Source: Brevibacterium sp. UMB1308A (GTDB lineage Bacteria > Actinomycetota > Actinomycetes > Actinomycetales > Brevibacteriaceae). From it: 64,000 bases of DNA. The stretch is from positions 1-64,000 of the forward strand of contig NZ_JASPDO010000012.1 in NCBI RefSeq assembly GCF_030230605.1, given 5' to 3'. The notes under the pieces are model-generated. The model did no database searches. It worked only from the letters and a program-made list of their open reading frames with translations, and was not told where the DNA came from. Below, piece after piece: positions 19,072 to 28,099 of the stretch; position 1 is the stretch's first letter, and every line of letters starts with the position of its first letter. The translations under genes and the position numbers were made by a program.

Positions 19072-20251
19072 CCTGAGCGGCAGGACTCCACGGGCGAGAC
19101 AATCCAATGAACGCGGCTTCCACGATAAGGAGTGGGGCCGTGTTTGTTTGCAGGCGGGCCCGGGCCAGTTGCAGGACTTCGATCTGTTTGAGCGTGGTCA
19201 CGGGGTCTGAAGAGTCAGCGATGCTCGAGATTAGCTGTTCATCCCCCACGTTGATGAGGTTTTCTTTTTCGCCCATCCCCCACATGAGGACATCCCGGTA
19301 GAGCGCGAGCAACTCGAGGAAGACAGCGTCGAGTTCGTCATTGCGGGCTCGTGAATCGCGGCGCTTTTGTTCGTCTTCGAGCCGTTTGATCTGGGAACGC
19401 ACGGCCGGTGGCGGGTTCTTTCCCGGTTCAACCCCGAGCGTGCGCAAGAGTTCTTCTTTTTCTTGCGCGTTGCGGTCCTTGGTGCGGTCACTGGCACGTG
19501 TTGTTGCTTGCTCGAGCGTTTCGCCAGCGAGCCGAACGGTGGCACCCAAGGAGTCGAACTTGAGTGGGATGCGCAGAATCTGTTCACGTACCTGGCGTGC
19601 ATCAGCGTTGGTCGCTAAGTATTTGGCACGCCCAATGTGATTCTGGGCAGCCGAGGCCGCCCACGTCGCAACCTCTGGGTCGATACCGTTACGTGTGTTG
19701 AGCAGTTGTGCGATCGCTTTGACCGGCGGGATGCGCAGGTTGACGTTACGGCACCGTGAGCGGATGGTCATCAGAACGTCTTGGGGGCTGGGGGCGCACA
19801 GGATCCACACGGTCGCCGGCGGGGGCTCTTCAATAGCTTTGAGCAGCACGTTCGATGTACGTTCTGTCATGCGGTCTGCGTCTTCAATGATGACCACACG
19901 CCAGTCGGCGTTCACGGGTGCGGCTTGGGCTTTGCCCACAATGTCGCGGACCTCGTCGATTGAGATGACCGACTTTTGGGTGGAGATCACCGTCATGGAT
20001 TCGTGGTTGCCTGCCAGCGCTCGTTTGGCCTGTGCGCTTAGCGTTGCGCCGTGGTCAGGGGTGAGAAGCGCGGCGGCGAAGGCTTTGGCGGCGTTCGACC
20101 TGCCCGACCCAGGCGGCCCTGTGAGCAACCACGCGTGCGTCATGGACTGCGGGTCACTGGCCGCGCGCGCCAAGGTTGCGATCGCTGCGTCCTGACCCAC
20201 GAGGTCTGCCCACACGGTCCCGGACATTCCGGAGCTTGTCTCAGCCGTCAT
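19058..20251 (-). CDS. holB: DNA polymerase III subunit delta'
   Basis: Clamp-loader subunit, 397 residues, AAA+ fold. The P-loop GPPGSGRSNAAKAF has Arg in place of the catalytic Lys, as expected for delta', which does not hydrolyse ATP. The sensor region DADRMTERTSNVLLKAIEEPPPATVWIL is conserved (in parts: DADRMTERTSN, LKAIEEPPP). The ATG overlaps the tmk stop by 4 bp, the usual tmk-holB pair. It converges on and overlaps the M20 gene by 14 bp. Confidence 0.95.
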   Translation of the reverse strand: MTAETSSGMSGTVWADLVGQDAAIATLARAASDPQSMTHAWLLTGPPGSGRSNAAKAFAAALLTPDHGATLSAQAKRALAGNHESMTVISTQKSVISIDEVRDIVGKAQAAPVNADWRVVIIEDADRMTERTSNVLLKAIEEPPPATVWILCAPSPQDVLMTIRSRCRNVNLRIPPVKAIAQLLNTRNGIDPEVATWAASAAQNHIGRAKYLATNADARQVREQILRIPLKFDSLGATVRLAGETLEQATTRASDRTKDRNAQEKEELLRTLGVEPGKNPPPAVRSQIKRLEDEQKRRDSRARNDELDAVFLELLALYRDVLMWGMGEKENLINVGDEQLISSIADSSDPVTTLKQIEVLQLARARLQTNTAPLLIVEAAFIGLSRPWSPAAQATGR

Positions 20252-22794
20252 GAATTCCGTCGCGCATCACGCAGACGTTGACGCGCCTGCTGTTCGATCA
20301 AGGACTGCCGCTGTAACTTAGCCCGGTAGGTTTCAGGGTCGGGCTCTGCCGTGTTTGAAGGCTTATCTTGAGTCTCTGACGCTTCTAGCGTTTCTGGCTC
20401 TGCCGTAGCGCGAGTTGATCCCTTTGATCCCTCAGGTTTTGGCGCGCCTTCAGCTTTGGGACGTTGCGGCAGAACGGTGGTTGCAGCGTTTTCTGTGTCT
20501 TCGGCACTTTCAGCGCCTTCAGCATCTTCAGCGCTGTCCGGGTTGTCTTTATCTTCTGTGCTGTCAACACTTGCTGCGCTGTCAGCGTCTTCAGCACCAT
20601 CAACTTTGATTGGTTCGGTTAAGAACTGTGGCGGCTCAGCGTATCGGTGTTCTTCGACCGCTTTTTGGGCGTCTTCAGGAGACATCCGTTCTGTGGGAAC
20701 CCCTTCGAACACACCTCGGGGTGCGATCGGTTCAAAGGTGTCGGCGACGTCTGCTGACTCTTCACCGTCGATCATGGCGTCAACCACGCGCTGAATGTGT
20801 TCTGCGACCTCGTTGACTGAGCGTCCCGCTGGAATCACTGCGTACCGGTCAGGCTCAGCTTCTGCCAGCCGGAGGAAACCTGCGCGCACGCGGTCCTTAA
20901 ACTCAAGACTCTGTTTGTCTAGATGGTTAGCGTCCTCACGGTTCCCCATGCGTTCGGCGGCCACGCGTGGGTCAACGTCCAGAACCAATGTGAGGTTTGG
21001 CACCAGCCCCGAGGTCGCCCACCTCGACAAGGCCAGCACATCGTCTTCAGACAGCTCACGGCCTCCGGCCTGGTAGGCAAGCGAAGAGTCAATGTACCGG
21101 TCAGTGACAACCGCACCGTCCTGTTCCAGGCTCGGTGCCACGAGGGTCGCAACATGGTGTGCACGGTCAGCTGCGTAAAGGAGCGCTTCTGATTTCTTTG
21201 ACACCGCTTCACCGTCAAGCAACACGCTGCGAATGGACTTCCCCGCAGGCGTGCCACCGGGTTCGCGGGTCGCAATAACGGGGTCAAAGCCGCGGGATTC
21301 TAGGTGTTCGACCAGTTTGCGAATCTGGGTGGTCTTCCCGGCCCCGTCCCCGCCTTCGATCGCGATAAACAGCCCGGTGGAAGGCGTTACGGGTTCTGGA
21401 ACGGCAAGGGAGTTGGCACCGGCATCCTGGGGTTCGTCCGCCGAGGTGGTCGCCGCTGGCAGCACGCGTGTTTCCTGATCTTCAGCGACTGCGAAGGCTG
21501 GTGCTGTGGCTCTAGGCGAGTTGTCGCCGGAAACTTGGAACGCGTTCATGAGGTCGACGCCCATTCCGCGCACACCCATGGGTGAGAAAAAGAAGATTGC
21601 CAAGATTCCGGTTGCAAAGGCCAGAAGACCGATCGCACTGAAGGCCACGCCGGATGCGGACAGCACCCACGTGGTTACTGCTGACAGGTGGATGTCGAAC
21701 GTGAGGTCAAGACCACAGAGCAGAGTAGCCAACAGCGCACCTACAGCGAGGCCCACGCGGCGTGAGAATTCATATTTTTGAGCGCGCACACCCACGCCCA
21801 CGCAGAACGCGGTGAGTGCCATGAGTACGGCTTTTCCGGAAAGCTCGTCAATCAAGCCAGCGCAGATCATCAACAGCCCCGCTGCGACCAACGCGAACGC
21901 GGTAAGGCGTGGACGGGTCATGCCGGGAGCGAAGGTGGGACCGGACTCGTATCCGGCAGCCCAACCCAAAAGAACCGCCGCAGTCATGAGTCCGATAGCA
22001 CCCTGACCGTATCCCCCATCCACAGTGGCAGGAAGAGGAAGTAAGAACAGTGCGCCCAGTACTGCGAACAGTGCGTAGCAGGCCCACGGAAAAGCGATCG
22101 ACATGTGACCGCGGGAGCGTTTGATGGCCAGGGTGTGAGGGAACGTGTGAAGGTCATCGATGTCGCGGTCAGACGACAGCGGGAACACCAGTACCATCAG
22201 TGCTGCCACAATGAGGAGGATCGCCCCGACAAACAGGAGCCAACGTAACGCGTGAGCACCGGCCGGAACCCCGTGTTCCAGCTCAAAGTAGTACGTGACC
22301 AGCAGGAAGATTCCAACCGCCAGGCCACCTGTGCGCCACGGTTTGGTGTGAAGTTCAGGCGCGTGGGCAGCAAGTACGCCCACCAACATGCCCAGCAAAG
22401 CGGCCACGATCAGGGTGAGCCAGAAAGTAGGAATGAACACAACGACGACTGACACGCACGCAGTCGCGGCTGCAAAAAGTGTGAGGAGCTGGGAACGGAC
22501 CGACTCTTTGAGCTGTGTCAGCTTTTTAGGTGGAATGAGGACACCCGCCACCGCGAGCGCAAAGAACGCGAGTAGTCCTGGAACCGCGAAAGATGAGTTG
22601 AACCCGCCGTCGCGTTGGATCTGGGTGAGTTCGCCGTAGCGGCTGATGTCCATGGCCCCGCCGAAGCCGTGGATACCCACAATTGCGAAGGCAATCGCCG
22701 CTGAGCTCAGCGCGACGAGCCACGCCCCTACTTCGAGCGCAGCGTGGCCAATGGTTCCGGCGTGTGGCTTAGAGAGAACAGTTTGAGTATCCAC
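20248..22794 (-). CDS. tmk: polytopic membrane domain fused to dTMP kinase
   Basis: 848 residues, about four times a normal thymidylate kinase. Residues about 20-415 form some 12 membrane helices; about 465-670 is a complete dTMP kinase with P-loop IEGGDGAGKTTQ, the DR(Y/H) motif TDRYIDSSLAYQ and the LID region; about 670-848 is an acidic, repetitive tail rich in Asp, Ala, Glu and Ser. Fused forms with an MFS-like N-terminus are known in several actinobacteria. dTMP phosphorylation is secure; the role of the membrane part is unknown. The GTG start has TAGGCT 7 nt upstream and no ribosome site, suggesting a leaderless mRNA. holB follows with a 4-bp overlap. Confidence 0.93.
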   Translation of the reverse strand: MDTQTVLSKPHAGTIGHAALEVGAWLVALSSAAIAFAIVGIHGFGGAMDISRYGELTQIQRDGGFNSSFAVPGLLAFFALAVAGVLIPPKKLTQLKESVRSQLLTLFAAATACVSVVVVFIPTFWLTLIVAALLGMLVGVLAAHAPELHTKPWRTGGLAVGIFLLVTYYFELEHGVPAGAHALRWLLFVGAILLIVAALMVLVFPLSSDRDIDDLHTFPHTLAIKRSRGHMSIAFPWACYALFAVLGALFLLPLPATVDGGYGQGAIGLMTAAVLLGWAAGYESGPTFAPGMTRPRLTAFALVAAGLLMICAGLIDELSGKAVLMALTAFCVGVGVRAQKYEFSRRVGLAVGALLATLLCGLDLTFDIHLSAVTTWVLSASGVAFSAIGLLAFATGILAIFFFSPMGVRGMGVDLMNAFQVSGDNSPRATAPAFAVAEDQETRVLPAATTSADEPQDAGANSLAVPEPVTPSTGLFIAIEGGDGAGKTTQIRKLVEHLESRGFDPVIATREPGGTPAGKSIRSVLLDGEAVSKKSEALLYAADRAHHVATLVAPSLEQDGAVVTDRYIDSSLAYQAGGRELSEDDVLALSRWATSGLVPNLTLVLDVDPRVAAERMGNREDANHLDKQSLEFKDRVRAGFLRLAEAEPDRYAVIPAGRSVNEVAEHIQRVVDAMIDGEESADVADTFEPIAPRGVFEGVPTERMSPEDAQKAVEEHRYAEPPQFLTEPIKVDGAEDADSAASVDSTEDKDNPDSAEDAEGAESAEDTENAATTVLPQRPKAEGAPKPEGSKGSTRATAEPETLEASETQDKPSNTAEPDPETYRAKLQRQSLIEQQARQRLRDARRNS

Positions 22795-22842
22795 ATGGCT
22801 AAGCCTACTCGCCCAGCCCTCGTTACCGCGTAAGGTTAAGCA

Positions 22843-23595
22843 GTGATGTCACACCACTTGGAATACATAGCGGACACCAGCGAGGGAGCTGTTCGCGACC
22901 TCGGCGTTGCCCGGGCCCTTCTTGACGACGTCCGCAACGGAACCCGCGGACCTACCCTGCGGGTCTATCAGCCGCAACCCACGGTGGCGTTTGGTGCCCG
23001 CGACCGGTTCGCAGAGGGTTTCCCACAGGCAACCCAGGCGGCCCGCGCTCACGGTTTTACTCCAGCACTGCGGACCCTTGGGGGACGCGCGGCGGCGTAC
23101 CACCTCGGGAGCTTGGTGCTTGACCACATGGAACCGGCCAGCACGCTGTACGGCAAGACTCAGGAGCGGTTCACTGAGTTTGGTGAGCTGTACGCCTCAG
23201 CTTTGCGCACGCTGGGTGTGGATGCGCGCGTTGGTGAGATTCCTGGCGAGTACTGCCCGGGCGAGTTCTCAGTCAACGCGGCCGGGCGCATCAAGATCAT
23301 TGGGACAGCGCAACGGGTGACCAATAAGGGGTGGTTGTTTTCGTCCTCGGTGATTGTGACGGACCCGCAGCCCATTCGTGCGTGCCTGACCGAGGTCGAA
23401 GCCGCCCTGGGTGTGGAGTGGGATCCGCAAACGGGTGGAGCGTTGAGTGAGCTCCACCCGGGGATCACGGTTGAGGACGTCAAAGACGCGTTTTTGACCG
23501 CGTACGCAACGGAATGGGACCTGTGCGAAACCGCGCTCACCAGTGAGGTTATCGAAGCCTCCCGCGCATACGACGAGAGGCATCGGCTAGCCTAG
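22843..23595 (+). CDS. lipoate-protein ligase A-like protein
   Basis: 250 residues of the BPL/LplA/LipB fold. Seen: LRVYQPQPTVAFG at the N-terminus, RTLGGRAAAYH in place of the usual RR.(S/G)GGG..H, and the lysine-bearing motif INAAGRIKIIGTAQR-type (VNAAGRIKIIGTAQR), where the Lys binds the carboxylate of lipoate or octanoate. It could be a ligase or an octanoyl transferase. The GTG at 22843 has AAGG 7 nt upstream, better placed than the adjacent ATG. It is divergent from tmk, and its stop abuts the topA stop with no gap. Confidence 0.82.
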   Translation: MMSHHLEYIADTSEGAVRDLGVARALLDDVRNGTRGPTLRVYQPQPTVAFGARDRFAEGFPQATQAARAHGFTPALRTLGGRAAAYHLGSLVLDHMEPASTLYGKTQERFTEFGELYASALRTLGVDARVGEIPGEYCPGEFSVNAAGRIKIIGTAQRVTNKGWLFSSSVIVTDPQPIRACLTEVEAALGVEWDPQTGGALSELHPGITVEDVKDAFLTAYATEWDLCETALTSEVIEASRAYDERHRLA

Positions 23596-26361
23596 TTAGC
23601 TCTTCTTGGCGGTGGATTTCTTCGCCGTGGTCTTCGAGGCGGTCGTCTTCCGGGTGGTCGTCTTCTTCGCGGTGGTGCGCTTCTTGGCGGGTCCCTTGGC
23701 ACGTTTTTCGGCCAGGAGCTGGAACGCGCGTTCTGCGGTGATGGTCTCTACCGAGTCGTCTTTACGCAGGGTCGCGTTGGTGGTGCCGTCGGTGACGTAG
23801 GGGCCAAAGCGACCGTCCTTCACAACGACGGGCTTCTTGGTTTCGGGGTCTTCGCCGAACTCCTTGAGCGGAGCCGCCGCTTTGCGCCCGCCGCGCGTCT
23901 TGGGTTGCGCGTAGATCGCCAGCGCTTCTTCGACTGTGATGCTGAAAATCTGGTCTTCGGATTCCAGCGACCGCGAGTCGGTTCCCTTCTTCAGGTATGG
24001 CCCGTAGCGTCCGTTTTGCGCGGTGATGTCCACGCCTTCTTGGTCCTGGCCAACGACCCGGGGCAGGCTCAGAAGTTTCAGCGCTTCTTCCAGCCCAACG
24101 GTCTGCAGGTCCATGGATTTAAACAGCGAGGCGGTGCGTGGCTTGGGCTTCTTGGTGCCGCGTTTGGCGGGGGTGTCTGATTCTGGTAGCACCTCGGTGA
24201 CGTAGGGGCCAAAGCGCCCGTTCTTGGCAACGATCGTGTGCCCGGTTTCCGGGTCCACGCCAAGTTCGCGGTCGCCGTCGCCCTGGGTTTCGATGAGTTC
24301 GCGGGCTTTTTCGGCCGTGAGTTCATCCGGGGCCAGGTCGTCTGGAACTGATACGCGCTTGGGTTTTTCGGGGTCGTCGGTGGGTACTTCAAGGTATGGT
24401 CCGTACCGGCCCACGCGCAGGGTCACGTCGTCCGCGATCTGCACGGTGTTGACTTCGCGGGCGTCAATGTCGCCCAGATCGTCCACGGTTGGTTTGAGTC
24501 CCGGGTGGTCGCTGGCGGGTTGGTCACCGGTTGGGCCGTCGGTGACTGCGGCTCCGGCGGCACCGGTTCCAAAGTAGAAGTCGGAGAGCCACTGTGTGCG
24601 GTCGAGTTCACCTGCTGCGATGTGGTCGAGTTCCGTTTCCAGGTCAGCAGTGAACTGGTAGTCCACGAGTCCGCCGAAGTGCTCTTCAAGCAACCTGACC
24701 ACGGAGAATGCGAGCCAGCTGGGCACCAGCGCGTTCCCGCGCGGGCGTACGTATCCGCGGTCTTGGATCGTGGAGATGATGGCCGCGTAGGTGGATGGGC
24801 GCCCAATTCCCAGTTCTTCGAGCCGTTTGACCAGGCTGGCTTCTGTGTACCGAGGTGGTGGCGCGGTTGTGTGCCCCGCGGCTTCTGCGGAGTGGACGGC
24901 GAGTTCTTGGCCTTCGGTGACTTGTGGGAGGCGAGAACCGGCGTCACCGGAGTCGTAGCGGCTTGCGTCGCGGCCTTCTTCGTAGGCGGCAAGGAATCCG
25001 CGGAAGGTGATGACCGTTCCCGAGGCGGTCATGCCTGCCGTTGCCCCGTCCCCGAGGTGGGTGCTGAGGTCGGCGCTGATTTTCATGGTGGCGGTGGAGC
25101 CTTTTGCGTCGGCCATCTGGGAGGCGACCGTGCGCTTCCAGATCAGGTCGTAGAGTTTGAACTCGTCGCTAGACAGTTTGCCTTGCACTTGGGCGGGCGT
25201 GCGGAACGAGTCACCTGCGGGACGGATCGCTTCGTGTGCTTCCTGCGCACCCTTCTGCTTCTTCGCGTAAACCCGCGGGGAGCCGGGGACGTATTCGGGC
25301 CCATAGAGTTCGGTGACTTGCTTGCGGGCGGCGGCGACGGCCTCGGCGGACAGGGCCGAGGAGTCCGTACGCATATATGTGATGTACCCGTTTTCGTACA
25401 GCGACTGGGCAACGCGCATAGCTTGGCGGGAGCTCATGCGCAGTTTGCGGCCGGCTTCCTGTTGCAGGGTTGAGGTGGTGAACGGGGCGGCGGGCCGGCG
25501 TGAGTACGGCTTGGTTTCAAGCCCGGAGACGCTTAAGGGCGCGCCAGCGTTGAGCACGGAGGCGAGTTTGGTGGCGTCGTCCTTACCCAGTACCACGACC
25601 TCAGAGCTGGCCTTTTTCAGCTGACCGGCGTCGTCGAAGTCACGGCCGGTGGCCACTTTCTGGCCCAGGTAGGTGGTGAGTTTGGCGGCGAATTCTTCAC
25701 CGTCGGCGGCATCTGGCAGGGCCAGTGCGAGGTCGAGGTCCCAGTAATCGGCGGGGATGAACTTCATGCGTTCACGTTCACGCTCAACGACCAGGCGGGT
25801 GGCAACAGACTGGACGCGACCGGCCGACAGCCCGGCACGGACCTTGCGCCACAGAACCGGCGACACTTCGTAACCGTATAGACGGTCGAGGATGCGACGG
25901 GTTTCTTGGGCGTCGACGAGGTTGGTGTCGAGTTCACGCGTGTTTTCTAGGGCGCGGGCGATGGCTTCCGGGGTGATTTCGTGGAAGACCATGCGCTTGA
26001 CGGGGATTTTTGGTTTGAGCACTTCGATGAGGTGCCACGCGATGGCTTCACCTTCGCGGTCCTCATCGGTTGCGAGGTAGAGTTCGTCGGCGTCCTTGAG
26101 GAGCTTCTTAAGTTCAGTGACCTTTTTCTTCTTGCCGGGGTCCACCCGGTAGTAGGGGTCGAAGCCGTTGTCCACGTCCACGGCGAACTTGCCGTAGGGG
26201 CCCTTCTTCATGTCGGCCGGGAGCTCTGACGGCTGAGGCAGATCACGGATGTGGCCTACGGACGCTTCCACATCGTAGCCGTCGCCCAAGTATCCAACGA
26301 TGGTGCGGGCTTTTGTGGGTGACTCCACAATAACGAGGCGACGTGGCTGAGTGGTTGGCAC
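23596..26361 (-). CDS. topA: DNA topoisomerase I
   Basis: Type IA topoisomerase that relaxes negative supercoils, 921 residues. Toprim domain at about 8-130 with ATDEDREGEAIAW, gate domain with catalytic Tyr329 (GYITYMRTDS), and RAGLSAGRVQSVATRL. The C-terminal part has no zinc fingers; instead four or so repeats carry GRFGPY(V/L), as in mycobacterial TopA. The last about 30 residues are a Lys/Thr/Ala tail (KKTTTRKTTASKTTAKK), typical of actinobacterial TopA and important for processivity there. The stop codon is adjacent to that of the converging ligase gene. Confidence 0.98.
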   Translation of the reverse strand: MPTTQPRRLVIVESPTKARTIVGYLGDGYDVEASVGHIRDLPQPSELPADMKKGPYGKFAVDVDNGFDPYYRVDPGKKKKVTELKKLLKDADELYLATDEDREGEAIAWHLIEVLKPKIPVKRMVFHEITPEAIARALENTRELDTNLVDAQETRRILDRLYGYEVSPVLWRKVRAGLSAGRVQSVATRLVVERERERMKFIPADYWDLDLALALPDAADGEEFAAKLTTYLGQKVATGRDFDDAGQLKKASSEVVVLGKDDATKLASVLNAGAPLSVSGLETKPYSRRPAAPFTTSTLQQEAGRKLRMSSRQAMRVAQSLYENGYITYMRTDSSALSAEAVAAARKQVTELYGPEYVPGSPRVYAKKQKGAQEAHEAIRPAGDSFRTPAQVQGKLSSDEFKLYDLIWKRTVASQMADAKGSTATMKISADLSTHLGDGATAGMTASGTVITFRGFLAAYEEGRDASRYDSGDAGSRLPQVTEGQELAVHSAEAAGHTTAPPPRYTEASLVKRLEELGIGRPSTYAAIISTIQDRGYVRPRGNALVPSWLAFSVVRLLEEHFGGLVDYQFTADLETELDHIAAGELDRTQWLSDFYFGTGAAGAAVTDGPTGDQPASDHPGLKPTVDDLGDIDAREVNTVQIADDVTLRVGRYGPYLEVPTDDPEKPKRVSVPDDLAPDELTAEKARELIETQGDGDRELGVDPETGHTIVAKNGRFGPYVTEVLPESDTPAKRGTKKPKPRTASLFKSMDLQTVGLEEALKLLSLPRVVGQDQEGVDITAQNGRYGPYLKKGTDSRSLESEDQIFSITVEEALAIYAQPKTRGGRKAAAPLKEFGEDPETKKPVVVKDGRFGPYVTDGTTNATLRKDDSVETITAERAFQLLAEKRAKGPAKKRTTAKKTTTRKTTASKTTAKKSTAKKS

Positions 26362-26427
26362 GAGAGTCCTTTCTCACGCAAGTGTGTACGCGTCCACTTG
26401 AATGTAGCACTTGTGATGTGTGCGGTT

Positions 26428-28032
26428 TTATGAGTTGGGGTACAAGATACCACTGACAACCGCTTCACGAACCTGCGCTACGAGTTGCGACGCGAGCATA
26501 TCAGGCTCCACGTCGAGCAACTGGGCGAGGGCGTGAGCCACGGCCCGCAGGGTGAGGCTGCCGTCAGCAACTCCGATGCAACCGGCGAACGCGGTGTCGA
26601 CAGTCATTTCGCGGGCGAACCCGGTTCCCACTTCGATGGTGATGGTGGTGGGCGATTCGTCGCCGGGGGTGAAGTGGCGGTGTTCGACAACGCCTTCGTT
26701 GCGGATGAACGCGGTGTCGAGCAGTTCGTTGTCGTCTGCCTGGTTGAGCCACTGGATGAGGTCGAAGCGCACATCGAGGAACTGTGCGATTCCACCGGGG
26801 TTGGCTCCCAGCGGGCCGGGGCGGGATTCGAAGTGACGGATGGGAGGCGCTGGCGGGTGCCCGTCTGTGGCGGCCTCGGGTTCCTCAGCCCGGGCCCGCA
26901 CCTGGATCCACCCGAACGCGATCCGGGTGACACCTCGGGAAGCGAAGTCGTCGAGCCACGCGGCCGTGTCTGCGTTCCAGCGGGAGCTGCCGGGCACCAC
27001 TCCCCCGTCGCGGATCCACGTTTCAGCGTAGTGGGCGGGGGTGAGCTGTTCGCGTTCGATGACGCTGATGTCGACGGTGTTGGGGACCCAGCGGGTGGGG
27101 TCTGTGGGGGTTTCGGGGTCTTGGGTGGGGTCTTCGCTAGTGGCGTGCGTGATTTCCCAGTTGCCCAGCAGACATGCCGTGCCCGAGGTGGTCAAGTGGT
27201 TTGGCAGCTGGGCGAGCAGGGTGCGCATGAGTTCGTCACCGGTGTGGCCGCCGTCGCGGTATTCCAGTGTGGCCGTGTGGCCTTGTGGCGTGATGACGAA
27301 GGGCGGGTTGGAGACGATGAGGTCGAACTGTTCTGGGGTGGGTTCGAAGAGGGAGCCTTCGCGGGTTTCGATGTTGTGGGCGCCGTTGAGCGTGGCGTTG
27401 GCGCGGGTGAAGGCGAGCGCGCGGGGCGAGATATCGGTGGCGATGACGTGGTCGCAGTGGCGGGCTAGCGCGATGGCTTGAATGCCACACCCGGTACCCA
27501 GGTCAAGCGCGGTATGCACGGGGGTGCGCGGGGTGATGTTGAGGAGGGTGCGCCCGGCACCGCCCACACCTAACACGAAGTCACCGGCGACGGGTTCGTC
27601 GCGGACGAGGGTGCCGTGGTCGGAGAAGAGCCAAATGTGTTCGGGGGCGGGGTCAGGGGTGGGTTCGTTTGCGTGGTCGCTTAGCCCTGGGGGCACTTCG
27701 ACGGCGCGCAGGGCGAAGGGGGCGAGTATGGTTCCGGCGCGTTCGAGTAGAGCGCCGGCTTTGGTTGCCGCGTCGAAAAGGTGGGTGCCTAGGGAGATGC
27801 GGACGACCTCGGCGTCCATGGTGGCCGCGCACACGAAAAGGTTCGCCAGCACCGAAAGCGGGTCCGTGCGGCCTGTCAGGAACCAGCGGGCGGGGGCGGC
27901 GTTGTTGCGGGTGAGGGCGTCGTCGATGTCTGCGCCCCACAGTTCGTGCAGGCCAGCGGGGGTGAACCGGTGGTGGTTCAGGGCGTGGCGCAGGGTGTTG
28001 CCGGTGGTCTGATCAATCGTGAGCACAGGCAC
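26428..28032 (-). CDS. class I SAM-dependent methyltransferase
   Basis: 534 residues. An N-terminal domain of about 170 residues precedes a Rossmann methyltransferase with LDLGTGCGIQAIALA (SAM site), VIATDISPRALAFTRANA and IVSNPPFVI. The NPPF motif places it with enzymes that methylate glutamine side chains or adenine/cytosine amino groups (HemK/RsmC-like). The C-terminal 200 residues have no recognised motif. Same-order relatives occur next to topA in other actinobacteria. The target is unknown. Confidence 0.85.
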   Translation of the reverse strand: MPVLTIDQTTGNTLRHALNHHRFTPAGLHELWGADIDDALTRNNAAPARWFLTGRTDPLSVLANLFVCAATMDAEVVRISLGTHLFDAATKAGALLERAGTILAPFALRAVEVPPGLSDHANEPTPDPAPEHIWLFSDHGTLVRDEPVAGDFVLGVGGAGRTLLNITPRTPVHTALDLGTGCGIQAIALARHCDHVIATDISPRALAFTRANATLNGAHNIETREGSLFEPTPEQFDLIVSNPPFVITPQGHTATLEYRDGGHTGDELMRTLLAQLPNHLTTSGTACLLGNWEITHATSEDPTQDPETPTDPTRWVPNTVDISVIEREQLTPAHYAETWIRDGGVVPGSSRWNADTAAWLDDFASRGVTRIAFGWIQVRARAEEPEAATDGHPPAPPIRHFESRPGPLGANPGGIAQFLDVRFDLIQWLNQADDNELLDTAFIRNEGVVEHRHFTPGDESPTTITIEVGTGFAREMTVDTAFAGCIGVADGSLTLRAVAHALAQLLDVEPDMLASQLVAQVREAVVSGILYPNS

Positions 28033-28099
28033 TACTCTACGGGCCGGTTTGGGCTGCGGGCTACGGGGTTGTGTTGAGCGTGACCGCTAAGGTTGGGGT

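Noticed and set aside
26485..27468. 327-codon plus-strand frame opposite the methyltransferase
   Set aside because: Gly/Val-rich shadow; the opposite strand encodes intact SAM-binding and NPPF motifs.
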